Below are positions 15,390 to 22,394 of a DNA stretch of 46,821 bases, one piece after another (positions within the stretch are counted from its first letter, which is position 1; every line of letters starts with the position of its first letter). The stretch spans positions 1-46,821 of IMG/VR virus record IMGVR_UViG_3300045996_000565; one strand, 5' to 3'. The position numbers and the translations under genes were made by a program. The notes below the pieces were generated by a model. That model was not told where the DNA came from. It was given only the letters and a program-made list of their open reading frames with translations, and did no database searches. This stretch comes from a virus.

Positions 15390-16226
15390 TTACGATTCAA
15401 GAATGCCGACGAGGTATCGCACGCACGCGCGGGCGGCCTCGATGGATGTTCCAGCGGAATATCCCCGGCGCTTTTCAACAATGATTTGTTTTTCAAACGT
15501 TTCAAACGCAATGCGAAATTCAGGCGTCATAAGTTTTTCTTTTTTGATAACATCAGCAGCATCTTTGCCACGTTCGCGTTCGGTGTTTTTCGCTTTGCTG
15601 GGTGCGGGTGTGTTTTTTTGTTTCCGCATCTCCGCAGCCTTTTCTTTAACCGCATCCGGCCCCGCCTGGACAACCTTCTCCTGTTCTGACTCTGGTAACT
15701 TCGCTACTGTCGCCGCCGCATCGATACTGACTTTCCCCGTCTTCATGTAGCGGCCAAGTTCCTTCACGGGTGATGCTTCAACTCTTTTGAACCGCTCAAC
15801 CGACTTTCCCGACACGTTGGCGAGTTGGGCTAATGAATCGCGAGTTGCACCCTGTGGACAATTGTCCATAGGGTTGCTTTTTCCGGACTTCATTCGCTTA
15901 TCAGCCGCCGCCGACAACAATGGTTCAAGCACAATCACCAGTGCGATCCGTTGAGCTGGCTGAAGGTTCCGCCGCCCTAGTTGATTGCGAATGATCCACA
16001 CTTTTGCGTCATCCCGCCCTGCGAAATCCATGCGGTGAACCTTGAACGGTAGGTGCAGCTTGGTGCAGATTTCATAGCGATTATGGCCGTCAATCAGGAT
16101 GTCGCCCCACGCAATCAGGTCTTCGCGACAACCCTCCGATGCAACACTGGCCTCCAATACGCTGCGCTCCTCCGCTGTGATGGGGGGAATCAAATCGCGA
16201 AATTCGGGGTCAATTGTGAGTGTCAT
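15390..16226 (-). CDS. ParB/Sulfiredoxin-fold DNA-binding protein
   Basis: A 278-residue ParB N-terminal-domain protein. ILIDGHNRYEIC near residue 45 is the signature motif, followed by WIIRNQLGRRNLQPAQR, typical of phage and plasmid ParB-like proteins. Residues about 130-160 could be an HTH (SLAQLANVSGKSVERFK). The C-terminal third is Lys/Glu-rich. Start ATG 16226 has GAGGCGG upstream. No ParA partner is seen, so a nuclease or transcription role is as likely as partition. Confidence 0.8.
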   Translation of the reverse strand: MTLTIDPEFRDLIPPITAEERSVLEASVASEGCREDLIAWGDILIDGHNRYEICTKLHLPFKVHRMDFAGRDDAKVWIIRNQLGRRNLQPAQRIALVIVLEPLLSAAADKRMKSGKSNPMDNCPQGATRDSLAQLANVSGKSVERFKRVEASPVKELGRYMKTGKVSIDAAATVAKLPESEQEKVVQAGPDAVKEKAAEMRKQKNTPAPSKAKNTERERGKDAADVIKKEKLMTPEFRIAFETFEKQIIVEKRRGYSAGTSIEAARACVRYLVGILES

Positions 16227-16244
16227 TGGTTTTACCGCCTCAAC

Positions 16245-16260
16245 TAGATTTGTTTATCTA
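16245..16260. promoter_or_regulatory. Short inverted repeat upstream of ParB-like gene
   Basis: TAGAT and ATCTA arms around 6 bases lie 19 bp upstream of the ParB-like start and just after the terminator of the preceding gene. It could be an operator for the ParB-like operon. No clear -35/-10 pair is visible. Confidence 0.3.
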
Positions 16261-16293
16261 AATACCCGCTCAACGCGTCCGTTTTGGAGCCTT

Positions 16294-16327
16294 AAAAACC
16301 CCGCAGCCGGTGGGAGCGGCTGCGGGG
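16294..16327 (-). terminator. Intrinsic terminator, minus strand
   Basis: Perfect 11-bp GC stem (CCCCGCAGCCG at 16299-16309 with 16317-16327), 7-nt loop, then TTTTT on the minus strand (AAAAA at 16294-16298). It follows the SSB-like gene and would end the early leftward transcript that starts near 18215. It is the clearest intrinsic terminator in the window. Confidence 0.85.
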
Positions 16328-16347
16328 TCGTGGGGAAAGGAAATGAA

Positions 16348-16668
16348 CTAGAACGGAAGCGGGTCGGCTTCCTCACCGGCATACGGGGCGGGGGCAGGAA
16401 CCTGCGGGGCGGGACGGCGAGGCTGGACCGTTGGCGTCGGCGTCGCGCGCGTGGCAGGTTGCTGTCGGTCGTCGGGCTGCTGTTCGCGGGGTTCGGAAAA
16501 CTTCAGGCTGAAGAACTTGCCCTTCGCCCCTTCCTTGACCCAGGCGGCAATCTCCACGAGCTTGCCGTTGACCATGCCTCTGCCCTTATAATCAGGCTTT
16601 TGGTCGCCCGCGTTCTTATACGTGTTCTTGAATAACACCCCGGAATCGTCGCGCTGTTCAAACGCCAT
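16348..16668 (-). CDS. SSB-like protein with acidic C-terminal tip
   Basis: A 106-residue protein from ATG 16668 (AGGAGA upstream). Residues about 10-55 are strand-rich (SGVLFKNTYKN, YKGRGMVNGKLVEIAAW, KGKFFSLKFSEP), compatible with an OB fold. A Pro/Gln-rich disordered tail follows and ends in EEADPLPF, which resembles the DDxxPF tip by which bacterial SSBs recruit partners. It follows another OB-like gene and a nuclease. SSB function is inferred. Confidence 0.6.
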   Translation of the reverse strand: MAFEQRDDSGVLFKNTYKNAGDQKPDYKGRGMVNGKLVEIAAWVKEGAKGKFFSLKFSEPREQQPDDRQQPATRATPTPTVQPRRPAPQVPAPAPYAGEEADPLPF

Positions 16669-17041
16669 CGGTAATCTCCTGCACCGGCTCGGGCCGCGGC
16701 TCGTCCGGGTTCCATTCGCGCACGCGGACGCAATCGACCGTCGATCCGCCACAGCGCGTGGTTGTCGGGTAAATCGTGATACGCTTCCCCACCCAGGTTT
16801 CGCACTCGCCCCCGTACAGGCCAGCGATAGTGCGGGCGTTGGTGCTGTTCAGTACAAGTTTTTTGGGGGTCTTCTCAAAATACATCACAGGCTTGCGTTT
16901 CGATTTGCCCCCTTGAATGTGCAAGTCCGCGACTTCAATCTTGGCGATAGTCAGGGTCGCATCCCTCCCCTTCAGGTCCGCCGCTCCCACGTACTCGGAC
17001 GGGAACAACAACTTCCCCTCAAGCGTAACGTTCAGGCTCAT
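16658..17041 (-). CDS. Phage OB-fold-like ssDNA-associated protein
   Basis: A 127-residue protein of a family common beside phage recombination nucleases, recognised by KLVLNSTNARTIAGLYG then WVGKRITIYPTTTRCGG and VDCVRVREW. It looks like a small all-beta protein. ATG 17041 has GAGGAGAGG upstream. Overlaps the SSB-like gene by 11 nt. Probably works with the PD-(D/E)XK nuclease; direct DNA binding is not proven. Confidence 0.65.
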   Translation of the reverse strand: MSLNVTLEGKLLFPSEYVGAADLKGRDATLTIAKIEVADLHIQGGKSKRKPVMYFEKTPKKLVLNSTNARTIAGLYGGECETWVGKRITIYPTTTRCGGSTVDCVRVREWNPDEPRPEPVQEITDGV

Positions 17042-17050
17042 AACCTCTCC

Positions 17051-17974
17051 TCACATTGAAACCGATTCGCCGCCGATTGACAGCGTAATTTCTTCGTTCT
17101 GCGCCCACATCGGAACCGTGATATCCTGCATCTCGTCGCCGTACCCAGGCCACTTGCCAGAGGTTCGGCACTGGTGGTACTGGTCCAGCAGTTCCCGGTA
17201 CAAGTCGCCGCCTTTGATAAGCAGGCTGTTGGGGGTTTCGTAAACGGCGACGAGATAGGGCGGCTTCTTTTCCACGGCGATGAATACGAACCGCTCCACC
17301 TTATGCCCGCGTGTCTTTCGTACGCCGTCCATGTACATCGCCGCTTGCAGGTGGTACAGGTGCTTCATGACCTGCTTCCCGAACCCTTCCGGGCTGGCGT
17401 CCAAGGTCGTCTTCAGGTCCGCGATGGTGTGCCCGTCCACATCCACGAGCCGGTCAGGGCGGCACTTGCACGCCTCGCCCGTGTCGGGGTCGGTCCAGAC
17501 GCAGGAGCATTCGGTAAACCCGTCCGCATCCATCAGACGGCGGGCTGCGGGGTGGGCACGGATAGCCTTCCGCATCGCCTTCAGCATCTCGAATTCGGAT
17601 TGGGATACTGTGGCGGTGGTGGGGTCAACGACGGCCCCCCGTGCCGTGTGCACGCCGCAGTACCAGTGCCCGCCCACCTTGTTCTTGCCTGAGTTCTGGC
17701 ACTCCTGCCCGTCCGCCTTCCGACCGTGGCACAGGCCCGTGATGGTGTACTGCTCAATGAAGCGGTCCGGTTCCAGCACCAAGGCGTGCCCGGCATCACC
17801 CACGCGCAGGCAGTCAACCGGCTCCCGCCCGTAGTCCATGAGCCACTTCAAATGGGCCGGCGTCCGGGGCGGTGCCATTTCGGCCAGCTTCGACTTGCTG
17901 GCGCAGTTCAAGGCGTGGTACTCATCGGCGGCAAGACCCGCGAAGAAGCCCGGTAATATCGTGCTGGTGTTCAT
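17051..17974 (-). CDS. PD-(D/E)XK exonuclease, RecE/Cas4-like
   Basis: About 307 residues. The nuclease core is near residue 180: CKCRPDRLVDVDGHTIADLKTT, giving the D...D-x-K metal and catalytic residues, followed by YHLQAAMYMDG, the QxxxY motif IV. Earlier Cys/His residues (CHGRKADGQECQ, HWYCGVH) may bind zinc. Start taken at ATG 17974, six bases after GGCGGG; ATG 17980 is an alternative. With the two OB-like genes it forms an early recombination module. No RecT/Erf annealase is recognised. Confidence 0.78.
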   Translation of the reverse strand: MNTSTILPGFFAGLAADEYHALNCASKSKLAEMAPPRTPAHLKWLMDYGREPVDCLRVGDAGHALVLEPDRFIEQYTITGLCHGRKADGQECQNSGKNKVGGHWYCGVHTARGAVVDPTTATVSQSEFEMLKAMRKAIRAHPAARRLMDADGFTECSCVWTDPDTGEACKCRPDRLVDVDGHTIADLKTTLDASPEGFGKQVMKHLYHLQAAMYMDGVRKTRGHKVERFVFIAVEKKPPYLVAVYETPNSLLIKGGDLYRELLDQYHQCRTSGKWPGYGDEMQDITVPMWAQNEEITLSIGGESVSM

Positions 17975-18014
17975 ACCCATCCCGCCATTGCGGATTACTT
18001 GAACAGGGGACGCG

Positions 18015-18188
18015 TTAAGACGTGGTGTTGTTGGCTTCAGCGGCGAAAGCACGGGCCGCATAGGATTGGATGGCGGCGCTTACGACGGTTCGGACTTTAC
18101 GCTTCTCCCTGTCCGCCAAGCGCTTAACGAGCTTATGGTCTGCCTTGTCGAGGGCGACGTTGACTTTCTTTGAGGCGTTCGCAACCAT
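18015..18188 (-). CDS. Ribbon-helix-helix regulator (57 aa)
   Basis: First gene of the leftward programme. A short strand (KKVNVALD), helix (ADHKLVKRLADREKR), turn and second helix (VRTVVSAAIQSYAARAF) are the CopG/Arc RHH layout. ATG 18188 has GGAGA 7 nt upstream. Its promoter (18222-18250) is bracketed by an inverted repeat, as expected for an autoregulated RHH repressor. Opposite it starts a second RHH-like gene (18293). Likely a lysis-lysogeny or early-gene regulator; inferred. Confidence 0.75.
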   Translation of the reverse strand: MVANASKKVNVALDKADHKLVKRLADREKRKVRTVVSAAIQSYAARAFAAEANNTTS

Positions 18189-18208
18189 TGTGTTGTCTCC
18201 AATATCCG

Positions 18209-18237
18209 GATGTTCTACGCAACATTACCCGAACATC
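18209..18237. promoter_or_regulatory. Inverted-repeat operator over the leftward -10
   Basis: GATGTTC (18209-18215) and GAACATC (18231-18237) are perfect 7-bp arms 15 bp apart. They flank the -10 box of the leftward promoter, so a bound dimer pair would block RNA polymerase. A third TGTTC half-site lies at 18264. Confidence 0.5.
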
Positions 18238-18250
18238 ATCTTGAAGTCAA
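18222..18250 (-). promoter_or_regulatory. Leftward early promoter
   Basis: Minus strand -35 TTGACT (18250-18245), 17-bp spacer, -10 TAATGT (18227-18222). Transcription would begin near 18215, 27 nt before the RHH start, and run to the terminator at 16294. Confidence 0.6.
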
Positions 18251-18269
18251 CACGGAAATGTTTTGTTCT
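18241..18269 (+). promoter_or_regulatory. Possible rightward promoter for the second RHH-like gene
   Basis: TTGAAG (18241-18246), 17 bp, TGTTCT (18264-18269). The -10 match is weak, and its -35 overlaps the -35 of the leftward promoter, so the two would compete. Start near 18276. Confidence 0.3.
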
Positions 18270-18292
18270 ACATTGCTAGGGGGTAGACGTAC

Positions 18293-18610
18293 ATGCAAGC
18301 GTTGGTACACAATGCGGTTATGACTACTCAAATTTCTTTTCAGGCGTCGCTTACGGTCCCCGCGAAACGCATCCTGGACGACATCAGTGAAAAGACAGGG
18401 GTGCCACAGAAACAGATATTCTCGAAGCTGTTCGAGTGGTTTGCCGAACAACCTAGCCAGGTGCGCAAGGCGATACTCTGGCCCGATGAGGGGTCAGAGG
18501 ATATCGACACCGTTATCGTGGCTCTGGAGTATCTTCAGCGCCGACGAGCCGAAGTGCTGGCCGCTGAGAAGGCGAGCCGGTCTGCCCGTGGGAAGGGCAA
18601 TGCTGGGTAG
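18293..18610 (+). CDS. RHH-like small regulator (105 aa)
   Basis: Starts at ATG 18293 (AGGGGG 9 nt upstream); ATG 18320 is an alternative. After a strand-like QISFQASLTVP come two helices (AKRILDDISEKTG, PQKQIFSKLFEWFAEQ), again the RHH layout, then an acidic segment and an Arg/Ala-rich helix. Diverges from the leftward RHH gene across a 104-bp control region. The two may be mutually repressing switch proteins; that is inference. Confidence 0.65.
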   Translation: MQALVHNAVMTTQISFQASLTVPAKRILDDISEKTGVPQKQIFSKLFEWFAEQPSQVRKAILWPDEGSEDIDTVIVALEYLQRRRAEVLAAEKASRSARGKGNAG

Positions 18611-18761
18611 TCATACCCTTTTTAAGTTTGGCTGTTGACGGGTCCGCCAGCATGTCGAGGCGGACGCGTCGCGCAATCATTTCGCCGCATGTCAGCGACT
18701 CTAAAAACTCACACAACTTGTTGATTTCGCCGGTGTTTACGCTTTCGATGGTGTGGAGCAT
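18513..18761 (-). CDS. Possible small leftward gene (82 aa)
   Basis: ATG 18761 with GAAGGA upstream. The first 50 residues (MLHTIESVNTGEINKLCEFL and onward) look protein-like: amphipathic, balanced charge. The last third overlaps the 3' end of the plus-strand RHH-like gene antisense, which lowers confidence. If real it faces the switch convergently. Confidence 0.4.
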   Translation of the reverse strand: MLHTIESVNTGEINKLCEFLESLTCGEMIARRVRLDMLADPSTAKLKKGMTTQHCPSHGQTGSPSQRPALRLVGAEDTPEPR

Positions 18762-19050
18762 AGATATCCTTCTCTATGTGCGTTAGGTTTTTGTTTGTCC
18801 GTATCTTATCGCAGCCATAATGTCGCGTCCAGATAAAAACGGACGTAACGTTCGGAAGCTATACCGAAAACCTAAAAAATAATATGCATTTCATTAACTA
18901 TTGCATTCTGCGCGAGTTGGGGGATGTTTCGCGTTGCGTCATGTTGAGGAAAACATTTTAATGTTTGACACGCGGGCAAAGTGCCGATATGTTGTATGGA
19001 ACATCCCGATGGATGTCCAAACATCGGACCTTTATTTACGGGAGCCAGCC
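18762..19050. other. Control region upstream of the rightward operon
   Basis: A 289-bp AT-rich gap with no gene. It contains a 9-bp inverted repeat TTAGGTTTT/AAAACCTAA (18783-18791 and 18867-18875), a CGTCC/GGACG hairpin near 18830-18845, GATGTTT at 18923-18929, the promoter at 18965 and a GAACATC half-site at 18999. Probably the main rightward regulatory region. Confidence 0.5.
18965..18993 (+). promoter_or_regulatory. Strong rightward promoter
   Basis: TTGACA (18965-18970), exact consensus -35, 17-bp spacer, TATGTT -10 (18988-18993). Start near 19000, about 50 nt before the first gene. A GAACATC half-site (18999-19005) and GATGTCC (19012-19018) lie on the start site, suggesting repression by the same protein as at the RHH switch. 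Confidence 0.7.
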
Positions 19051-19329
19051 ATGCGAAACACCCCTTACACAATGCAAGATTGCCCGGAACATGCCCTTGC
19101 CGACGGCCCGTGCCGCACCTGCGAGCCCCAGGCACCCGACGCGCGTCTCGCCCGTGCCGTCGCCCGTGAGCAGACTATCCGGCGGGAGATTGCCGCGCTG
19201 CGGGCGCTGGCGGATGCGAGCCCGGAATGGCGTCCGCACTTCGTCAAGCAGGCCGGCGTGCTCGAAGGCGAGTTGTTCGATGCGTGCATGAAGGTTGCCG
19301 TGTGCGAGATGGTCGCGAACGGCGAATGA
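19051..19329 (+). CDS. Small early protein with Cys motif (92 aa)
   Basis: First gene after the rightward promoter; ATG 19051 with GGGAG upstream. N-terminal CPEH and CRTC segments could bind zinc (TMQDCPEHALADGPCRTC); the rest is a charged helix ending in AGVLEGELFDACMKVAVCEM. No family recognised. Likely an early takeover or accessory protein. Confidence 0.65.
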   Translation: MRNTPYTMQDCPEHALADGPCRTCEPQAPDARLARAVAREQTIRREIAALRALADASPEWRPHFVKQAGVLEGELFDACMKVAVCEMVANGE

Positions 19330-19385
19330 TTAGCGGCTCGTTGCCGCCGCCGCGTCTCGATTCGGACCGTTGCAAGGAGAATGTC

Positions 19386-19652
19386 ATGAATGGCGAATTT
19401 TGTGGAATTTGTGGACGGTTCAGCCTTGGCCGGTGCACTGGTCTGCGATGCCTTACGGCTGGGAAAACATCCTTTACGGATGCTCAGCGTGTGGCGATTG
19501 CTAAGTACGAATCCAAAATTCCTGAGATGCGTGAAGAGATGGCAAGGGCTGACCGTAGCGACCGCGAATCGTGGGTCAACTGCATCGAGCAGGATGCCAT
19601 TATGCGGATGTACGAGCGGGAACTTGCTGAAGCGTTTGGAGTGACCTTTTGA
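19386..19652 (+). CDS. Small zinc-finger protein (88 aa)
   Basis: ATG 19386 with AAGGAGA 8 nt upstream. N-terminal CGICGRFSLGRCTGLRC gives four cysteines in a compact zinc site; the rest is a charged helix with QRVAIAKYESKIPEMREEMA. Unknown role in the early operon. Confidence 0.65.
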   Translation: MNGEFCGICGRFSLGRCTGLRCLTAGKTSFTDAQRVAIAKYESKIPEMREEMARADRSDRESWVNCIEQDAIMRMYERELAEAFGVTF

Positions 19653-19688
19653 AACCACCCCCCGCGAGGGGCTTACAGGAGATAGAAC

Positions 19689-20009
19689 ATGGCACGTAAA
19701 CCGAAAGACAAGGAACGCACGGCGGGGGAGCTGGTGGAGTTGCGGACGCAACTGCTTGCACACCGGGAGCGGATGGCGAACGACATCGAAATTATCGCCA
19801 AGGCCGTCCGGGTGAATTCGCAGATGGATGATGCGTGGGCTGGCGTCACGATGGATACCGCGTGCGAGCTTCGCGACAAGGTGCAGCAGTTAGTCTTCAC
19901 CAACGCCGCGATTCGCAGCCTCGACACCTGCATCAAAGTGGCGCAGATCAACGACACCGGCAAGTACACGTTCGACTTGAGCGGCTACGAAATCGGCTTC
20001 ACGGAATAA
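19689..20009 (+). CDS. Helical hypothetical protein (106 aa)
   Basis: ATG 19689 with CAGGAGA upstream. Starts with a basic MARKPKDKERTAGELVELRT helix and continues with long amphipathic helices, ending in a short strand-like YTFDLSGYEIGFTE. No cysteines or membrane segment. No family recognised. Confidence 0.65.
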   Translation: MARKPKDKERTAGELVELRTQLLAHRERMANDIEIIAKAVRVNSQMDDAWAGVTMDTACELRDKVQQLVFTNAAIRSLDTCIKVAQINDTGKYTFDLSGYEIGFTE

Positions 20010-20014
20010 CCACC

Positions 20015-20092
20015 CCCCGCGCGTCGCGGGGCTGACAAAACTTGAAGCGGGTATTGGCTCCTGCTCCTCACGCCCGGTAGGTGAAGCCGGGC
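20015..20092 (+). other. Structured leader upstream of 20110
   Basis: The 100-bp gap holds two hairpins: CCCCGCG/CGCGGGG (20015-20031, 7-bp stem, 3-nt loop) and GCCCGG/CCGGGC (20072-20077, 20087-20092). The first follows the previous stop directly. A related CCACCCCCCGCG start is seen at 19655. Probably RNA processing or partial termination between early genes. Confidence 0.45.
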
Positions 20093-20109
20093 AACTAAGG
20101 AGACTGACA

Positions 20110-20451
20110 ATGAAGGAAGCACTGGACAACCTGCAAACGGCGGTAGCGACACTGGGGCACCTTGGCACCCTGTTCGTGGAATGCAACGCGGTCAGCTACG
20201 ACCACTTCACGGACCGCAGGGTCGAGACTAACTGGCGGGTGTCGCTGGTCTACTCGAACAAACTGAATACTGAGTGCGAGCAGGCGGTGCGGCCCACGTT
20301 CGCGGACGCCCTGGCCGAAGTGGAACGGCTGGTCATGGAGCGGGAGCAAAAACTGCGGACGGTGGAAGCGATCATCCCGGAGGACGATGACGGCGGCAAG
20401 CGGCTTGAGGCGGCGGAACTGGAAGGCTTCACGATCAGGACTAGCGAGTAA
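20110..20451 (+). CDS. Hypothetical protein (113 aa)
   Basis: Soluble, mixed alpha/beta protein beginning with a helix (MKEALDNLQTAVATLGHLG), then a strand-rich middle (FTDRRVETNWRVSLVYS) and an acidic C-terminus (PEDDDGGKRLEAAELEGF). AAGGAGA-like site upstream. No family recognised. Confidence 0.65.
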   Translation: MKEALDNLQTAVATLGHLGTLFVECNAVSYDHFTDRRVETNWRVSLVYSNKLNTECEQAVRPTFADALAEVERLVMEREQKLRTVEAIIPEDDDGGKRLEAAELEGFTIRTSE

Positions 20452-20461
20452 GGAGAAGCAC

Positions 20462-20866
20462 ATGCATTTCCCCAACACGCAAATCGACCCCGTAATGGCA
20501 TCCATCCTTGGCGCTTTCGCCATGCTGCCCAACGCAGGCCCGTCGCCGCTGAAGGTGCCGGTGCCGTCGCCGCGCGTGCTGTACCGCAAGCGGCTGCTGG
20601 ATAGCTGGGAGGACATCATTGTGGGCGTCATCAACAACAACCTGGAAGTCACGCCCGACGACGACGGGCTGCGTCAGGGTGAAATCCTGGTAGGCGCGAC
20701 GCTGACGCTGGAACTGCAAGGCGATGAGTTGAGCGGCTACTACGCCAGCGGGAAGCCGAAGACGCTGTACGGCTGGAAGGGCGACCACGCATGGCGCGGC
20801 GAGGTGCTGAGCGCGAAGCGGACGCGGCAGGTGCTGGAACTGCAAATTGAGGTTGAAGAGGAATGA
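20462..20866 (+). CDS. Hypothetical protein (134 aa)
   Basis: ATG 20462 with AAGGAGA upstream. The C-terminal half is beta-rich and acidic (GEILVGATLTLELQGDELSGYY, RTRQVLELQIEVEEE); the middle has RVLYRKRLLDSWEDIIVGVI. No family recognised. Its stop overlaps a possible 15-codon ORF. Confidence 0.65.
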   Translation: MHFPNTQIDPVMASILGAFAMLPNAGPSPLKVPVPSPRVLYRKRLLDSWEDIIVGVINNNLEVTPDDDGLRQGEILVGATLTLELQGDELSGYYASGKPKTLYGWKGDHAWRGEVLSAKRTRQVLELQIEVEEE

Positions 20867-20910
20867 GAATCGTGTGGCTGACTGTGCTGGCGACGCTGGC
20901 GATGTGGTAA
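20863..20910 (+). CDS. Possible hydrophobic leader peptide (15 aa)
   Basis: ATG 20863 overlaps the upstream TGA by 4 nt with GAAGAGGA before it. Reads MRIVWLTVLATLAMW then TAA, which shares its last base with the next ATG (20910). Could be a translational coupler or small membrane peptide; could also be chance. Confidence 0.35.
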   Translation: MRIVWLTVLATLAMW

Positions 20911-21221
20911 TGGAGAATGCGATGTTTGTCTACTTGAAATCAGAACCGGGGCTGTGGACGGTCGGGCACTACGGCGGCAACAGCAAGTGGGTTGCCGAGT
21001 CCGACCACGACAGCGAGAAGGAAGCCGCTGCCCGCGTGCATTACCTGAACGGCGGTGCGGATGCCGACCTGCTCGCGGCCCTGCGAGAACTCGTGCTGCG
21101 TGCCGAGGATGCCGACGACCAGGAATACGCCGGGATGCAGGAGAAGTCGCCAGAGCTTCAGGCGGCAATGACTGCTGCCCGTGCTGCCATCGCGAAGGCG
21201 ACGGGCGGGGGTGGCGCATGA
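20910..21221 (+). CDS. Hypothetical protein (103 aa)
   Basis: Start ATG 20910 overlaps the TAA of the 15-codon ORF; ATG 20922 has a better-spaced GGAG and is an alternative (99 aa). N-terminal MFVYLKSEPGLWTVGHYGGN is strand-like, as in phage proteins of the 'DUF/short aromatic' type, then a DADLLAALRELVLRAE helix and Ala-rich tail. Unknown function. Confidence 0.65.
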   Translation: MENAMFVYLKSEPGLWTVGHYGGNSKWVAESDHDSEKEAAARVHYLNGGADADLLAALRELVLRAEDADDQEYAGMQEKSPELQAAMTAARAAIAKATGGGGA

Positions 21222-21433
21222 GAATTGTGTTCTCAGTGCAGTACGGCGTGCCGTGTGTAGTGGCGGAAGCAGGCGACACCGCAGACGACATCCTTGAGTG
21301 GTGCAGCGAAGAGGGTGCGGTGCTGGACCACGGCGACGGCGATGAGTTTGTGGTCGAACTGCGGCCCGATATCGGCCCCGAACTGTACACCGAGGCGGCT
21401 ATCAGGCGGTCATTGCCAGCGGGTGGCGCATGA
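21218..21433 (+). CDS. Small acidic hypothetical protein (71 aa)
   Basis: ATG overlaps the upstream stop by 4 nt. Strand-like MRIVFSVQYGVPCVVAEAGD, then an acidic run (HGDGDEFVVELRPDIG). Compact single-domain protein; no family recognised. Confidence 0.6.
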   Translation: MRIVFSVQYGVPCVVAEAGDTADDILEWCSEEGAVLDHGDGDEFVVELRPDIGPELYTEAAIRRSLPAGGA

Positions 21434-21651
21434 AACGCAAACGCAAACGCGCGGTGCGGGTGTACGAGAGCGAGGCATTTGTTCGAGTCTATGGACGAGG
21501 CGAGCCTGAGCTTTGGATGAAATATGTAGGCACAAACTTGGGCCGAACGTTGACCACGGAAGATACCTGCATGGCTCAACGTTTCCCCCGTCTCACCGGC
21601 CCCGCCCTTGCCGCGTGGCTTCGCGAGCACCCGAAACCGAAAGGGAAATGA
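21430..21651 (+). CDS. Small basic hypothetical protein (73 aa)
   Basis: Begins MKRKRKRAVRVYESEAFVRV, then GTNLGRTLTTEDTCMAQRFP; overall basic and likely nucleic-acid or protein binding. 4-nt overlaps with both neighbours. Confidence 0.6.
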   Translation: MKRKRKRAVRVYESEAFVRVYGRGEPELWMKYVGTNLGRTLTTEDTCMAQRFPRLTGPALAAWLREHPKPKGK

Positions 21652-22394
21652 AGATGACAACGGCGACGAAAGAGCGGCCCATCCTGTTCAAGGACGAGAT
21701 GGTGCGGGCGATCCTGGCGGGGACGAAGACGCAGACGCGGCGGATCGTCGGCATCGGCAACAGCACGGTCAATGGCTCGCGTGCCAAAAAGGAATGGTGG
21801 GGCGAACTGAACTTTGCAGACGCCACCGCCCGCACGCAATCCACCATCTTGCAATACTTTGCGGGCAAAGATGCCCCGCATGACCTGCATCTGCGGGTGC
21901 CGCGTCCCGACGATGAAACCTTTCACCGCGTGCGGCCTGAGTGGGATGAGGGCGACCACCTATGGGTGAAAGAGGGCGTCATCCAGATCGGCCACGAGCG
22001 AACAGGCCGGAATGGGCAATACCTCTGGCCGAAGTTCAGCGACGAAGACGGGCGACGGTGGTTTGACGGGCGATGCTTCTACACCGCAGACATGAAGTAC
22101 AACGACCAGCGTTTTGACGAGCCGCACGGCACGCTGAACAAGATGTTCATGCCCCGCTGGGCGTCGCGAATCACGCTGGAGGTTACCGGCGTGCGCGTCG
22201 AGCGGTTGCAGGACATCAGAGAAGCGGACATATGGGCAGAAGGATGCTCATTGGGTGACCGCGATTTGATTGAAACAACGCAAGACCCTTTAACGTGGTA
22301 CCGCGACCTTTGGGAATCCATCAACGGCAAAGGCTCGTGGGCGGCGAATCCTTGGGTATGGGTAATCGAATTCACGAAAGCAGGTGCCGCATGA
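21648..22394 (+). CDS. ASCH-domain protein
   Basis: A 248-residue protein of a widespread phage/prophage family. The N-terminus KERPILFKDEMVRAILAGTK plus TQTRR, the middle WDEGDHLWVKEG, and the end MPRWASRITLEVTGVRVERL with LWESINGKGSWAANPWVWVIEF are its signature blocks. ASCH domains are PUA-like and thought to bind RNA; related enzymes hydrolyse modified nucleosides. ATG 21648 overlaps the previous stop; ATG 21654 is an alternative. Early-operon position suggests a host-interaction role. Confidence 0.85.
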   Translation: MKMTTATKERPILFKDEMVRAILAGTKTQTRRIVGIGNSTVNGSRAKKEWWGELNFADATARTQSTILQYFAGKDAPHDLHLRVPRPDDETFHRVRPEWDEGDHLWVKEGVIQIGHERTGRNGQYLWPKFSDEDGRRWFDGRCFYTADMKYNDQRFDEPHGTLNKMFMPRWASRITLEVTGVRVERLQDIREADIWAEGCSLGDRDLIETTQDPLTWYRDLWESINGKGSWAANPWVWVIEFTKAGAA

